Shown here piece by piece: positions 53,667 to 62,926 of a stretch of 64,000 nucleotides of DNA. The DNA is from JAPPKS01 sp963667895. Its GTDB lineage: Bacteria; Poribacteria; WGA-4E; PCPOR2b. Position numbers and translations under genes: made by a program. Under the pieces are notes generated by a model. That model did no database searches. It saw only the letters and a list, made by a program, of their open reading frames with translations, and was not told the origin of the DNA. Numbering within the stretch: position 1 is the stretch's first letter; every line of letters begins with the position of its first letter. The DNA lies in NCBI GenBank assembly GCA_965223985.1, contig OZ245030.1, positions 3,968,001 through 4,032,000 on the forward strand, read 5' to 3'.

Positions 53667-53841
53667 TTGACAATTCGCTAAGGGTATGATATGCTATAAT
53701 CATCCTATGAGGCGAAAGGGGGTGATCATTCTGTCATTCAGCGGAATGGTCAAGGGAGGTGTGGCCTTTTAGAAGGTCGCATCTCCCTTGGTCGTTACTC
53801 CAGCTATAAGCAGGGCTTAATTTTAGCCCTGCTTTTTTATT
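53667..53841 (+). ncRNA. Candidate short structured RNA with own promoter and terminator, upstream of dapB
   Basis: TTGACA (53667-53672) is followed by TATGCT at 53690 (17-bp spacing) and TATAAT at 53695. From about 53703 the sequence contains 'aaagggggtgatc' (53715-53727), nearly the full complement of the 16S 3' end, then a 19-bp stem: 53748-53766 pairs with 53775-53793 with every position Watson-Crick or G-U and an 8-nt loop. An intrinsic terminator follows at 53810-53838 (GCAGGGCT...AGCCCTGC-TTTTTT). A 21-codon frame (53707-53772) starts at the 5' end. It could be an attenuator/leader of dapB, an independent small RNA, or a decayed small-peptide gene. It does not match the lysine riboswitch pattern as I know it. 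Confidence 0.5.
53810..53838 (+). terminator. Intrinsic terminator before dapB
   Basis: Perfect 8-bp stem GCAGGGCT / AGCCCTGC with a 7-nt loop and six following T residues; 99 bp before the dapB start. Confidence 0.85.
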
Positions 53842-53937
53842 GCGATTAATTGCAAAACATTATATACTCATCGCTCAAGAATTCGGAGAAATAGATTGAA
53901 TTGACACCTCACTACCTCTGAAAAAGGAAGAATAAAT

Positions 53938-54735
53938 ATGATTCGCGTTATTGTGGATGGTGTTTGTGGACGAATGGGCAAACTGATTACAGAAAGTGTT
54001 ACCCGCCAAGAGGATATGCATCTCGTTGGCGCGGTTGAAAACACCACGCACCCCCAAATCGGTGAGGATGCTGGCGAGATTGCGGGGGTAGGGTCGCTTG
54101 GTATTCCCGTGAGTAGTAACCTTTCCGAAATTGTCAATAGCAGCGATGTTGTCATTGAATTTACGAAACCGGCATCAACCATTGAAAACCTCCGAACTGT
54201 CGTTGAGGCGAACCGAGCAATAGTGATTGGTACAACCGGATTTACAGATAACGAACTCGCCGAGGTACATAAATTGGCGGCGAAAATCCGCTGTGTGATG
54301 GCGCCAAATATGAGCGTTGGCGTCAACGTAATGTTACAAGCGATTCAACTAGTCGCAAAGGTACTCGGTGCTGACTATGATGTTGAGGTCATTGAGGCAC
54401 ACCATAACCAAAAGGTGGACGCTCCAAGCGGGACAGCGCTCCGTATAGCCGAAACCCTATCCGCCGCCCTTGATAGAAGTCTCCCCGATGTGGGAGTTTA
54501 CGGAAGGTATGGGATTGTGGGGAAACGTCCAGAAAAGGAGATTGGGATACACGCCATTCGCGGTGGCGATATCGCTGGCGATCACACAGTACTTTTCGCG
54601 GGTGCGGGTGAGCGAATTGAGATTGTGCATCGAGCACAGACGCCAGAAGCGTTTGCGAGAGGTGCAATTCGCGCGGCAAGATGGGTCGTAGAAGCACCGC
54701 AGGGACTGCATGACATTGGAGAAGTTCTGTTCTGA
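53938..54735 (+). CDS. dapB: 4-hydroxy-tetrahydrodipicolinate reductase
   Basis: 265 residues from ATG 53938 ('aaaaaggaagaataaat' upstream). N-terminal nucleotide-binding 'VDGVCGRMGKLI', 'FTKPASTIENL', 'GTTGF', and the substrate loop 'EAHHNQKVDAPSGTA' with the catalytic His-His-x3-Lys. It makes tetrahydrodipicolinate for lysine and peptidoglycan. Its promoter may include read-through of the structured element at 53.7 kb. Confidence 0.95.
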   Translation: MIRVIVDGVCGRMGKLITESVTRQEDMHLVGAVENTTHPQIGEDAGEIAGVGSLGIPVSSNLSEIVNSSDVVIEFTKPASTIENLRTVVEANRAIVIGTTGFTDNELAEVHKLAAKIRCVMAPNMSVGVNVMLQAIQLVAKVLGADYDVEVIEAHHNQKVDAPSGTALRIAETLSAALDRSLPDVGVYGRYGIVGKRPEKEIGIHAIRGGDIAGDHTVLFAGAGERIEIVHRAQTPEAFARGAIRAARWVVEAPQGLHDIGEVLF

Positions 54736-54819
54736 TATGTGAAAGGCAGGAATGCATTTTTTTAGTCGCCAATTTGCGCCGCAACTATATTGGGGCTTGG
54801 TTAGTAATAGTACGCCTTT

Positions 54820-55476
54820 CTATTGATGTGTCTGTTTGTCCCGTAGATTAGAGATTGACTTCATGATCTGTTCACCTATACGTCGCTGTGATTCTCGTTT
54901 GTCTGCAATCTTAAGAATCTCTGTGAAATCTATGGGAGGACCAAATGTCACGGAAAGTTTCGCCGGTCTCAACCATTTCGCCTTACGGGGCATCATCTGT
55001 TCCGACCCTTTGAGAAAGACGGGGATGATAGGAACATTGGCGCGATAAACGATGAAACTCGCTCCGCCGAGAGGCTTGCCCAAGACGCCATCGACACTGC
55101 GAGTGCCTTCGGGGAAGATGAGAACGGCTTTGCCCATTTTCAAGAGCGATAGTGTGTGCTTGAGAGCCGTTCGATCAGCTTCACCTCTATGGACCGGGTA
55201 GGCATTGAGCGCGGTAATCAGCCAACGCAGACCTGGAATCCGAAACGCATCGTGTCTAGCCATGAAATGGAGTTCTCTGTTTACAGCGGATCCGATAATG
55301 ACGGGATCGGGGAGACTCACGTGGTTCGACACCAAAAGAACACCGCTTTGCAGAGGAATATTTTCAATACCGTAGGCTTCAAGCTTTCCTAAGGTATTGA
55401 AGAAAAAAAAGGTAATCCGGTGCACGCGACGATAAACAGGCTGATCTGACCAAAAGCTGTATTTCCGCCGCTGCAT
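54820..55476 (-). CDS. plsC: 1-acyl-sn-glycerol-3-phosphate acyltransferase
   Basis: 218 residues. HX4D motif in 'VSNHVSLPDPVIIG', 'VHRGEADRTAL', 'LIFPEGTRSVDG' and 'VPIIPVFLKGSEQM', the four acyltransferase blocks of PlsC. It transfers the second acyl chain in phospholipid synthesis. The ATG shares a base with the cmk stop (TAATG), and cmk overlaps tyrA, so tyrA-cmk-plsC form one operon; the cmk-plsC order is common. Confidence 0.93.
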   Translation of the reverse strand: MQRRKYSFWSDQPVYRRVHRITFFFFNTLGKLEAYGIENIPLQSGVLLVSNHVSLPDPVIIGSAVNRELHFMARHDAFRIPGLRWLITALNAYPVHRGEADRTALKHTLSLLKMGKAVLIFPEGTRSVDGVLGKPLGGASFIVYRANVPIIPVFLKGSEQMMPRKAKWLRPAKLSVTFGPPIDFTEILKIADKRESQRRIGEQIMKSISNLRDKQTHQ

Positions 55477-56141
55477 TATAGACCTCGAATCTGTTCTATA
55501 ACAACATCAACGACTTGATTGATGGTCATATCGGTCGTATTGACAACGATAGCATCTTCGGCTGTACGTAGGGGGCTATGTTCGCGGGAACAATCCTTAG
55601 TATCTCGGACGCAGATTTCCTCTTGAATCTCCTCTAGTGTGCAATCAATCCTTTTCGCTTTGTGTTCTGCGAATCGTCGCTGTGCTCGCTCTTCGACTGA
55701 AGCGGTCAGATAAAATTTGTAATCGGCGTTCGGGAACACAACTGTCGTAACATCGCGACCTTCGGTAATTATCGCGCTATTTTCGCCAATCCTTCGTTGC
55801 TGTTTGACAATTTCTTTTCGCAGTTCGGGAATCCTTGAAATGTCCGAGACCACCCTGCTAATCTCTGGTGTTCGGATTGCCTCTGAGACATCTTCGCCGT
55901 CAAGCAACGTAATCTTTCCGTTATCAGCGAAGTCGATTTGACAAGTCTGCACGAGCTGGATCAATCTTGGAATATCTGTCGGTGATAAACCCCTCCGAAC
56001 CGATTGGAGGGTTATTGCGCGGTACATCGCACCGGAATCAAGGTAGAGGCAGTCTAACTGTTCGGCGATGCGCCGCGTGACTGTGCTCTTGCCTGAACCG
56101 GCAGGACCGTCTATCGCAACCGTCAAGTGTTTATTCGTCAT
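55476..56141 (-). CDS. cmk: Cytidylate kinase
   Basis: 221 residues from ATG 56141, preceded by 'gtgggggag'; a GTG at 56150 is in frame but lies on the ribosome binding site. P-loop 'IDGPAGSGKSTVTRRIA', 'YLDSGAMYRAIT', 'ITEGRDVTTVVFPNADYKFY' and a lid region with 'RAQRRFAEHK', all normal for bacterial CMP/dCMP kinase. The start overlaps the end of tyrA. Confidence 0.95.
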   Translation of the reverse strand: MTNKHLTVAIDGPAGSGKSTVTRRIAEQLDCLYLDSGAMYRAITLQSVRRGLSPTDIPRLIQLVQTCQIDFADNGKITLLDGEDVSEAIRTPEISRVVSDISRIPELRKEIVKQQRRIGENSAIITEGRDVTTVVFPNADYKFYLTASVEERAQRRFAEHKAKRIDCTLEEIQEEICVRDTKDCSREHSPLRTAEDAIVVNTTDMTINQVVDVVIEQIRGL

Positions 56142-57043
56142 CTCCCCCACGAGTCCCTTATTTTTTTTGAGGCTTTTAGAATGCGTTCAATCTCGTTGAC
56201 GTTTCGATTTTCGAGTAAAGATTTAAATTGGGAAAGATTCTCAATCACGGTATCAATCATCGGTTGTAGTGCAGGGGCGTTTTGCAAAAAAATCCCCTTC
56301 CAAATTTCAGGCGACCCCGAAGCAATTCGTGTTGTATCGCGAAATCCACTTGCAGCGAAATCCAATGCCCGTCTGGAATCAGCCTCAACTCGTTCGACTG
56401 TATGTGTTAAAATGGAAGCAATCAGGTGTGGAAGATGGCTTGCACCAGCGACAAGAAGGTCGTGTTGATCTGGATCGAGCAGATGAACTTTTGCCCCAAC
56501 GAACTTCCAAAACTCAATAACACATTCTAACGCCTGCGCATCAGTGTCCTCAGTTGGAGTCACAACGCACTTTGCTCCGTTGAAAAGATCCGCACTAGCA
56601 GAGGCAACTCCAGTTTTTTCAGAACCTGCCATTGGATGCGATCCAACGAATCGCGGGTTCTTACGTATTTGGGCTTTCAGGAAACTATTGACTTCTTTAA
56701 CGATCTGTCCTTTGACGCCACCGACATCGGTGATAATCAAAGATTTTGAGTCAGATCTGACGCTATCGGCGCACTCTGAAACACGCCTTATCGTGGAAGT
56801 TACGTAATCTACAGGAGTGCCAATGACAATCAACTCGGTGTCGCAAATCGCCGCGGCAAAGTCTGTTGTGGCTTGATCAATCGCACCGCGTTCGAGAGCA
56901 ACTTCAAGCGTGCTCATTCGCCTTCCTAGGCCAGTGACTGTACCTTCGAAGCCATTAGCTTTCAGGGCTAATCCGAGCGATCCACCAATTAATCCAGCAC
57001 CCAAGACGGTAATGTTTCGAATCTTGATAAATTCATCAGGCAT
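56138..57043 (-). CDS. tyrA: Prephenate/arogenate dehydrogenase
   Basis: 301 residues from ATG 57043. Rossmann motif 'VLGAGLIGGSLGLALKANGF', 'VIGTPVDYVTSTIR', 'ITDVGGVKGQIV', 'FVGSHPMAGSEKTGVASASA' and the catalytic His region 'HDLLVAGASHLPHLIASIL'. Makes 4-hydroxyphenylpyruvate (or tyrosine) for aromatic amino acids. No ACT or chorismate-mutase domain is attached. First gene of the tyrA-cmk-plsC unit; the ribosome binding site is weak ('gagaggcaatcgtaaaac'). Confidence 0.95.
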   Translation of the reverse strand: MPDEFIKIRNITVLGAGLIGGSLGLALKANGFEGTVTGLGRRMSTLEVALERGAIDQATTDFAAAICDTELIVIGTPVDYVTSTIRRVSECADSVRSDSKSLIITDVGGVKGQIVKEVNSFLKAQIRKNPRFVGSHPMAGSEKTGVASASADLFNGAKCVVTPTEDTDAQALECVIEFWKFVGAKVHLLDPDQHDLLVAGASHLPHLIASILTHTVERVEADSRRALDFAASGFRDTTRIASGSPEIWKGIFLQNAPALQPMIDTVIENLSQFKSLLENRNVNEIERILKASKKIRDSWGR

Positions 57044-57628
57044 GTTTTACGATTGCCTCTCGATATGTTAATCAAGCGATGCGTATCGCGGTAGACCGGG
57101 AGTCTTTCGGAAGCGAGTTCTACCATCCACTACAAGAAGTCCTAAAATCGATAACGCTTGTAAGCCCGTCTATAATTGAACCATAGGCTGTACACGATGA
57201 ATTTTCACCAAAGAATGGAGAGTCGATCGCTAACAATAGCCCTCATCGGCGCAATTACCCGTCTGGCATATTCCCTATACCATTGGAGCATCTTCTTCCA
57301 TATTCGTGTGAAACAGCTTCCCTCTTTTTCGTTTTTCCTAATGCCCTCTTCGCTAGTTACCGGTGACGCGATTATATCATTCTGGTAATACCCTGTCAAC
57401 TACAAAAGCCTTCTCCTGCCAAAATGGAAACCGAGAAGGTGAGCATACTTCTCTAGTGTCCACCCGGTTTCACTCGGTAGCAACTGGCTTAGTGGCTGAC
57501 TGTCCGCCGATGTGACGATGTAGAATTGACATTCTTTAATTGATGTATTTCAATTGTATAGTAGGGGACAGAAGGGAGAAGCGAAGAAAAAAAGGCAGGA
57601 TTCTTTTCACACGTTTAATCTTCGCACT
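57044..57628. other. Intergenic, no gene seen
   Basis: 585 bp. The frames of 64-70 codons on either strand lack ribosome binding sites and family features. It should contain the tyrA promoter. No repeat of the window's families. Confidence 0.5.
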
Positions 57629-58693
57629 TTACTCAGTTAGCATTTGGTTGTGTAAACCTTGTTCAATACTCTTAATCATTGCAAGAACGTTCGGATCCGG
57701 ATAAAGCTGATAGATTTTCTGGTAGGCTTTAAGGGAGGCTTCTGGTGCCTGGAGGAAGGAAAGATTAATCTCTCCAATTTTCCGCCATGCACGAATTTGG
57801 CTCGCATCAAGTGCGACGATGTGTTTATAGACGTTGAGCGCCTCGTCGTAGAAACGGACATCGCCCTCGCCACGCTCAAAGCTTTGTGCCCGATTGTAAA
57901 GCAGATCGATAAGTGCTTCTTTCGCTTCAGTAAAATTCGGTCTGTTTACCACGACTTCCTCAAGTATCGCAATTGCTTTATTTGACAATTCTCCAATTTC
58001 GCTCAGTTCCTCGGCCGACAGGTTGCGATCGACAAATTTGTAATCTTGCACGATTTGCTTATAGGTTCGAGATAGCTGCAACCGGGCGAGCAAACCAATT
58101 GGCGCCGGTTCAAACGGCAACTCAACTAATTCAGGGTCGTTTTTGATAGCCTGTTTGTGGTAGTAAATAGCTTCCTTGTACTGTTTCGCGCCTTGATATA
58201 ACAACCCTAAAGTATAACATGCTTCTGAATGACCTGAATTTTTTTCCAGCACATGTAGTAGTTCTTCTGTTGCTGCAGCCTTTTCACCATAGGCGAACTG
58301 CAATTTTCCACGAAGCAGATGTAAACCAATGTGATCGAGTTGAAGTTCTGCTACATGCTCAAGATGCGCTTCAGCATCTTCATTCCAGTTGGTGTGAAAA
58401 TAAATTTCAGCGACCCGCAAGTGAGCATGAAATAAGCTCTTGTCCAATTGATTTGTCTCATCTGACAACTCCTGCTTTGCCATTTCGATGGCCTGAATTG
58501 ATCGCCAATAGCCCACCAGCGCTCTCACTAAATCCTGTTTAGCGAAATCAGCGTCGCCTTGTTTGATGTACGCGTGTACTTGCGTTAGAGATGGAGAGTT
58601 GGCTTCGGTACCGTCTCCCTTTGTATACAGGAACATTAGGACGATAAATAAGAGCACAACCATTGCTTCAAGATAAAGTAACCATTTGCGCAT
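57629..58693 (-). CDS. Membrane-anchored TPR protein
   Basis: 354 residues, ATG 58693 with 'gtaaggaaatctat' upstream. One N-terminal membrane helix ('LEAMVVLLFIVLMFLY'), then seven or more TPR-like units ('LFHAHLRVAEIYFHTNWNED', 'ACYTLGLLYQGAKQYKEAIY', 'IRAWRKIGEINLSFLQAPEA'). Probably a periplasmic scaffold. It lies 64 bp downstream of dsbD and may be co-transcribed with it. Confidence 0.8.
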   Translation of the reverse strand: MRKWLLYLEAMVVLLFIVLMFLYTKGDGTEANSPSLTQVHAYIKQGDADFAKQDLVRALVGYWRSIQAIEMAKQELSDETNQLDKSLFHAHLRVAEIYFHTNWNEDAEAHLEHVAELQLDHIGLHLLRGKLQFAYGEKAAATEELLHVLEKNSGHSEACYTLGLLYQGAKQYKEAIYYHKQAIKNDPELVELPFEPAPIGLLARLQLSRTYKQIVQDYKFVDRNLSAEELSEIGELSNKAIAILEEVVVNRPNFTEAKEALIDLLYNRAQSFERGEGDVRFYDEALNVYKHIVALDASQIRAWRKIGEINLSFLQAPEASLKAYQKIYQLYPDPNVLAMIKSIEQGLHNQMLTE

Positions 58694-58757
58694 ATAGATT
58701 TCCTTACATCATTGAAACGTAAAACTGCAACTTCATGCTTCACACACTTCATCTCTC

Positions 58758-60611
58758 TTACTGAATATCCTCCACATATGCCAAGAATTCTTTAGAATCG
58801 ACAAATGTTTCAATCCGTTTTTGATGTAACTGATTGCCTTTAGAGTCAAAAAAAATTACAACTGGCAAGCCAACAATACTGTATTTTTTCTTCAACCGCT
58901 CTACTTCATCTGAATTTCTCGTGAAGTCCAGCTTGATATTTATAAACTGCGCCAGTTTCGATTGTACAGCGGGATGGGAATAGGTTTTGTGGTCCAGTTC
59001 GTTGCAAGCAGCGCACCATGTTGCGTAGAAATCAAGCATGACAGGTTTACCCTCTCTCTGCGCAATTTCTAGGCCTTTCATTTCACTAGTAATCCAGTCT
59101 AAGTCGCTTTCCACTGTTGTCAAGCCGCCAACTATCATATACAATCCAACAACCGCGAACAGAATTCCAATTGCCTTACGAATTCGGACCAAACGAGGCA
59201 GATCTCTGAACCGTTGCTTAAAGCTTCCTAGTAGAACCCCGGTCAGCACCAACACCCCCGCAATGGCGAAAAACTCCCAAGAATGTCGTAAGAAAGTTCG
59301 CAACGGTTCGATGACATCTTTGAGAAAATACAATGCCACCGTTATAATCGCAACGCCAAATATGTTCTCCAGTATATTCATCCAGACACCGGATCGCGGT
59401 AGAATGACGCCTGAAAACGTCCCGATCACAATGAATAATAACCCCATACCGAGGGCATAGGTGAGCATCAGCCAGAATCCAAGAAAAATATCGCTTGTGG
59501 TGGCAATGTAAGCGAGAACTGCCCCCAATGCAGGTCCTGTACAAGGCGCAGCGATTATTCCTGCAACGGTGCCCATTCCAAATGCCCCGGCAAAACCGAC
59601 GCCACCGACACGATTTAGCTTGCTTTGTACTGCGTAAGGCAGACGAATCTCGTACACGCCAATCATTGAAAGTCCAAGCAGAATCAGAACTGCACAAACT
59701 GGAACAATCACTCTTGCATCCGCCATAATTTCCCCAAAAACTGCGCCGGTTTGGGCAGCAGCCATACCCAGGATCGCGTAAGTTAGCGCAATGCCTAACA
59801 CATAAGTTACCGACAGAAGAAAGGACCGGAAGCGGTTAGTAGATTCACCTGCCCCAAAGACCGAAACGGTAATTGGAATCAGTGGGTAAACACACGGTGT
59901 GAGGCTTGTGAGAATTCCGCCTCCAAACACTAAAAGAAATGCCCAGAAAAGACCTTGCGACAACGCTTGAGACAACTTTCCGCTCTCACTTGTAACAATC
60001 GCGCGGTTAGCCAAATGACCGAATTTTATTCCGGCAAAAACTTCATTGTTAATTGGTTGGATCGACTCGTTCAGTCCTACAACCTCAATTGGCACTTCCA
60101 CTGTGATTGTTTTTGGTAACAGGCAGGTTTCGTCACTACAAGCCTGGTATCTCAATTGAAACGACAGTGTTTTATTACCCAGTTGGGCAGTTTCGCTCAA
60201 GGTCGCCTGAATACCGATTGTTACTTCATTGTGATAGACGGGCACGGGAGCTTCACCAAGGGATGCAATCTTCAATAAATCGCCCTTTGGATATACAGTT
60301 TCTTTGAAAGTCACATCCGGTATGTCGGGGAGGATAGCTTCGGTCGGTATCAAGTAGTCCCCGCCGGAAGGATTTGCATTCGCGTGCCACCTTTTCACGA
60401 ACTTCATTACAAGACCAATTAGGAACATGCTGCCAGGCTGCACCTTATCCACCGATAATACCCCATGCACTGTGACAATTTCGGCTGTCTCGTGTTTCTC
60501 CTGCGGCAGTCCGAGACTTGAGAGTTGCGCCCAAGGGGTGATAGGCATACCGATGTATAATGAGATAAAGAGTAAGGACAATCCGAGGGCAAAAATCGAC
60601 TTTCTAATCAT
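58758..60611 (-). CDS. dsbD: Thiol:disulfide interchange protein DsbD
   Basis: 617 residues, ATG 60611 with 'taaaggagtttttaacg' upstream. Signal peptide, N-terminal DsbD-alpha-like domain with its Cys pair ('RYQACSDETCLLP'), eight membrane helices with the two redox Cys ('LTSLTPCVYPLIPI' and 'IAAPCTGPALGAV'), and a C-terminal thioredoxin domain ('DFYATWCAACNELD'). All six redox cysteines are present. It carries electrons from cytoplasmic thioredoxin to periplasmic acceptors, possibly the TlpA-like lipoprotein at 51.8 kb. Confidence 0.95.
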   Translation of the reverse strand: MIRKSIFALGLSLLFISLYIGMPITPWAQLSSLGLPQEKHETAEIVTVHGVLSVDKVQPGSMFLIGLVMKFVKRWHANANPSGGDYLIPTEAILPDIPDVTFKETVYPKGDLLKIASLGEAPVPVYHNEVTIGIQATLSETAQLGNKTLSFQLRYQACSDETCLLPKTITVEVPIEVVGLNESIQPINNEVFAGIKFGHLANRAIVTSESGKLSQALSQGLFWAFLLVFGGGILTSLTPCVYPLIPITVSVFGAGESTNRFRSFLLSVTYVLGIALTYAILGMAAAQTGAVFGEIMADARVIVPVCAVLILLGLSMIGVYEIRLPYAVQSKLNRVGGVGFAGAFGMGTVAGIIAAPCTGPALGAVLAYIATTSDIFLGFWLMLTYALGMGLLFIVIGTFSGVILPRSGVWMNILENIFGVAIITVALYFLKDVIEPLRTFLRHSWEFFAIAGVLVLTGVLLGSFKQRFRDLPRLVRIRKAIGILFAVVGLYMIVGGLTTVESDLDWITSEMKGLEIAQREGKPVMLDFYATWCAACNELDHKTYSHPAVQSKLAQFINIKLDFTRNSDEVERLKKKYSIVGLPVVIFFDSKGNQLHQKRIETFVDSKEFLAYVEDIQ

Positions 60612-60790
60612 CGTTAAAAACTCCTTTAGTGGAGAGAAAACTCAATCCAGTGCACTGTGTGAGCAATAATTCTGTCACGGCTATCACGAAGATTCTCTGT
60701 GAAGGTATCCGGATAAAAAGGCTGTGTTTTTTGATTTCTGATATCACTATCAATGTGTCAAAATCCTACCCTCTGTGTCTAAACGTCGTG

Positions 60791-61132
60791 TCACGTTCCT
60801 CCAGCAATTTGCTGAAGAGCCGCAGCTTGCAATTCCGCACGGTATCTCAATCCAGGCGCTTCGGCATTTTGCAGGCTCACTAATAGCTCGGTTTTTAACT
60901 CCTTAAGGGATGCCCAGCATGCGTCAGTAATCTCTTTTGTATCCACGGGGTGCAGGAAACCACCGACTGCTTGAGCGGCAAACACGTGAGATGTCCAGAA
61001 AACAGCTGTGTCCTCAAATGAAAAGTCAACATGAACCTTAAGAGATATTTTTGAAATTGTATTTCTAAACCCGTCTCCTCGTAGCTTCACGCCGTATCCC
61101 AGTTTCAAATTCCTCCCTGGGTTCGATACCAC
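60791..61132 (-). CDS. Hypothetical protein, weak support
   Basis: Up to 113 residues; starts at GTG 61132 or, closer to 'agggaggaat', a TTG at ~61111. The product is amphipathic in its second half ('TDACWASLKELKTELLVSLQ', 'LRYRAELQAAALQQIAG'). No family recognised. The codon pattern is plausible and the frame is the longest between dsbD and glcE. Confidence 0.3.
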   Translation of the reverse strand: MVSNPGRNLKLGYGVKLRGDGFRNTISKISLKVHVDFSFEDTAVFWTSHVFAAQAVGGFLHPVDTKEITDACWASLKELKTELLVSLQNAEAPGLRYRAELQAAALQQIAGGT

Positions 61133-61451
61133 CGCTAGCTGGTCGGTATACTCCGGGAGGATAGCTTGGCTTACGGATTACGGATTACGGCGATTTCATC
61201 CCCATTGAAGATTAAGGGTATCACATCGTGAACTCTTCCATTCCTCATACTCCACTTAAGTCATTCAATCGACTGCTGATTCATCGCGTAGGCGGTGCGA
61301 AGAATCTGCGGTACGCGGTACTTCTACTCGAGCTGATTCAAACCTTCCTCGGTGACGTACATGATGCTGCACTAATGCAGGAGGTGCAAACGTTGGATGT
61401 GCTTCGGAGGAGTAACGAAACGAGATATCTCTATTCAGATCTGCCAATATG
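61133..61451. other. Intergenic, no gene seen
   Basis: 319 bp. A short perfect direct duplication 'ttacggattacgga' sits near 61175-61190. A 75-codon plus-strand frame has no ribosome binding site or family features. Confidence 0.45.
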
Positions 61452-62780
61452 CTAAATTCCGCAGACAAAGCGTCCTGGATTCAATAAATTAAGTGGATCT
61501 AGCTTCGCTTTAATCTGCTTCATTAATTTTAGGCTACTGCCGATGGGGCCCCATATGTCAATCTGGTGTTTAATTGCCGTTGGAGCTGATTGGACAATCA
61601 GATTGCCCCTGACACCATGTGCGTAATCGCGCAACCTAGCAATCACATTTGTGGCGGATTGCGTTAAAGCGGTATCGTTTGGGGGGACAGAAAAGGCAAC
61701 ATAAACAACCCCGTTACCTATGAGTCCCATGACACGCAAGTCGTGCAAGTCATGGCTGTGAGAGAGTGCAGTCATTATGAATTCTTCGGTGTCTGTCATT
61801 CGGAGATTAGCCTTACAAGTAACCGTTTGAGGTTTCCGTTCGGGAAAAGCAGATATTGATGTCCGGATATCTCGTTGATGTACACCATCATAAACTTCCG
61901 CTCCCGTAGCACCATTTTCCTTCGCTATTGATTGTACTTGGTTAATCTGCCAATCCACAGTCTCGGGGTGTCCATCTAGTCCTATCATAAGGCAGGGCTC
62001 AGCGATTTCAACCGATGGCACGCCTCCCACTAAGAGATTCAGAAAAACTGGCAAAAGTTGGGAATTCGCTATCTCTATCCCCACACTTGAAGCTTGCGCA
62101 ATGTTCCGGAAGGTTACTAGAATTGTACGCTCAACCTCAGGCAACGGGTCCAGCTTGAACGTGAGTTCCGTAATAATACCTAAGCTGCCGAACGATCCAA
62201 CGTACAGCTTATTCAGATCGTAGCCTGCAACATTTTTGACAACCTTTCCACCGCTTTTCACAACGGTTCCGTTCGACTGGACAACTCGCATACCAAGCAC
62301 GCGATTCCGTGAAGTGCCATAACAGAGACTTGATGGACCACTAGAATTTGCCGCCGCAATGCCACCAACCGTTGCATGAGTAAGATATGGCGGATCAAGG
62401 GGCAAGTTCTGTCCATTTTCAGCTAGCCTCGCCTGAAGGTCGGTGAGCCGTACTCCTGCTTGCACCGTGACAGTCAAATCAGCCGGCTCGTATTCGATTA
62501 CGTCCTTAAGCCTTAGGGTTGACACAACAAGATCAATCCTTTCAGGCGGATTCCCGATTCCCAACTTCGTGCCGCTGCCCGCGGGAACAACAGATAGCTT
62601 GTTATTAGCTGCATAAGTTAACACATCTTGAATGTCACGGACTGAAGTGGGTAAAATCACAGCTTTGGGAAGGAGGTCATCAATGAAATATGGACCAAGT
62701 TGGTTCTCGGGAAGCATACCCACTTCACCAACGATTTGGCTCAGATCGCTATGCAACTGGTTTGTGATTGATTCTGTCAT
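61452..62780 (-). CDS. glcE: Glycolate oxidase FAD-binding subunit (GlcE-like)
   Basis: 442 residues from ATG 62780. FAD-binding PCMH domain: 'ILPTSVRDIQDVLTYAANNK', 'VVPAGSGTKLGIGNPP', 'HATVGGIAAANSSGPSSLCY' with 'YGTSRNRVLG', and 'NVAGYDLNKLYVGSFGSLGI'. The C-terminal FAD-oxidase cap is shorter than in GlcD, as in GlcE, and ends 'LDPLNLLNPGRFVCGI'. It follows glcD at 146 bp. Together with GlcF (38.2 kb) it would make glycolate dehydrogenase. Confidence 0.9.
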   Translation of the reverse strand: MTESITNQLHSDLSQIVGEVGMLPENQLGPYFIDDLLPKAVILPTSVRDIQDVLTYAANNKLSVVPAGSGTKLGIGNPPERIDLVVSTLRLKDVIEYEPADLTVTVQAGVRLTDLQARLAENGQNLPLDPPYLTHATVGGIAAANSSGPSSLCYGTSRNRVLGMRVVQSNGTVVKSGGKVVKNVAGYDLNKLYVGSFGSLGIITELTFKLDPLPEVERTILVTFRNIAQASSVGIEIANSQLLPVFLNLLVGGVPSVEIAEPCLMIGLDGHPETVDWQINQVQSIAKENGATGAEVYDGVHQRDIRTSISAFPERKPQTVTCKANLRMTDTEEFIMTALSHSHDLHDLRVMGLIGNGVVYVAFSVPPNDTALTQSATNVIARLRDYAHGVRGNLIVQSAPTAIKHQIDIWGPIGSSLKLMKQIKAKLDPLNLLNPGRFVCGI

Positions 62781-62926
62781 TTTTGAAATTAACAGTTGAA
62801 AAGAGGCAATTCCTCTACTTCCTTCCTTTCTTCACCAAAGCTGCCCAAATTGACGATTATCTGTGTGGAGAGTGTTAAATTATGAAGAAGCCACCTTTTG
62901 AGCAAGCAGTGTTTCAGAGTTTCACT

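Noticed and set aside
53667..53841. Lysine riboswitch upstream of dapB
   Set aside because: The conserved five-helix core and its invariant purine-rich segments are not recognisable and the element is shorter than that class.
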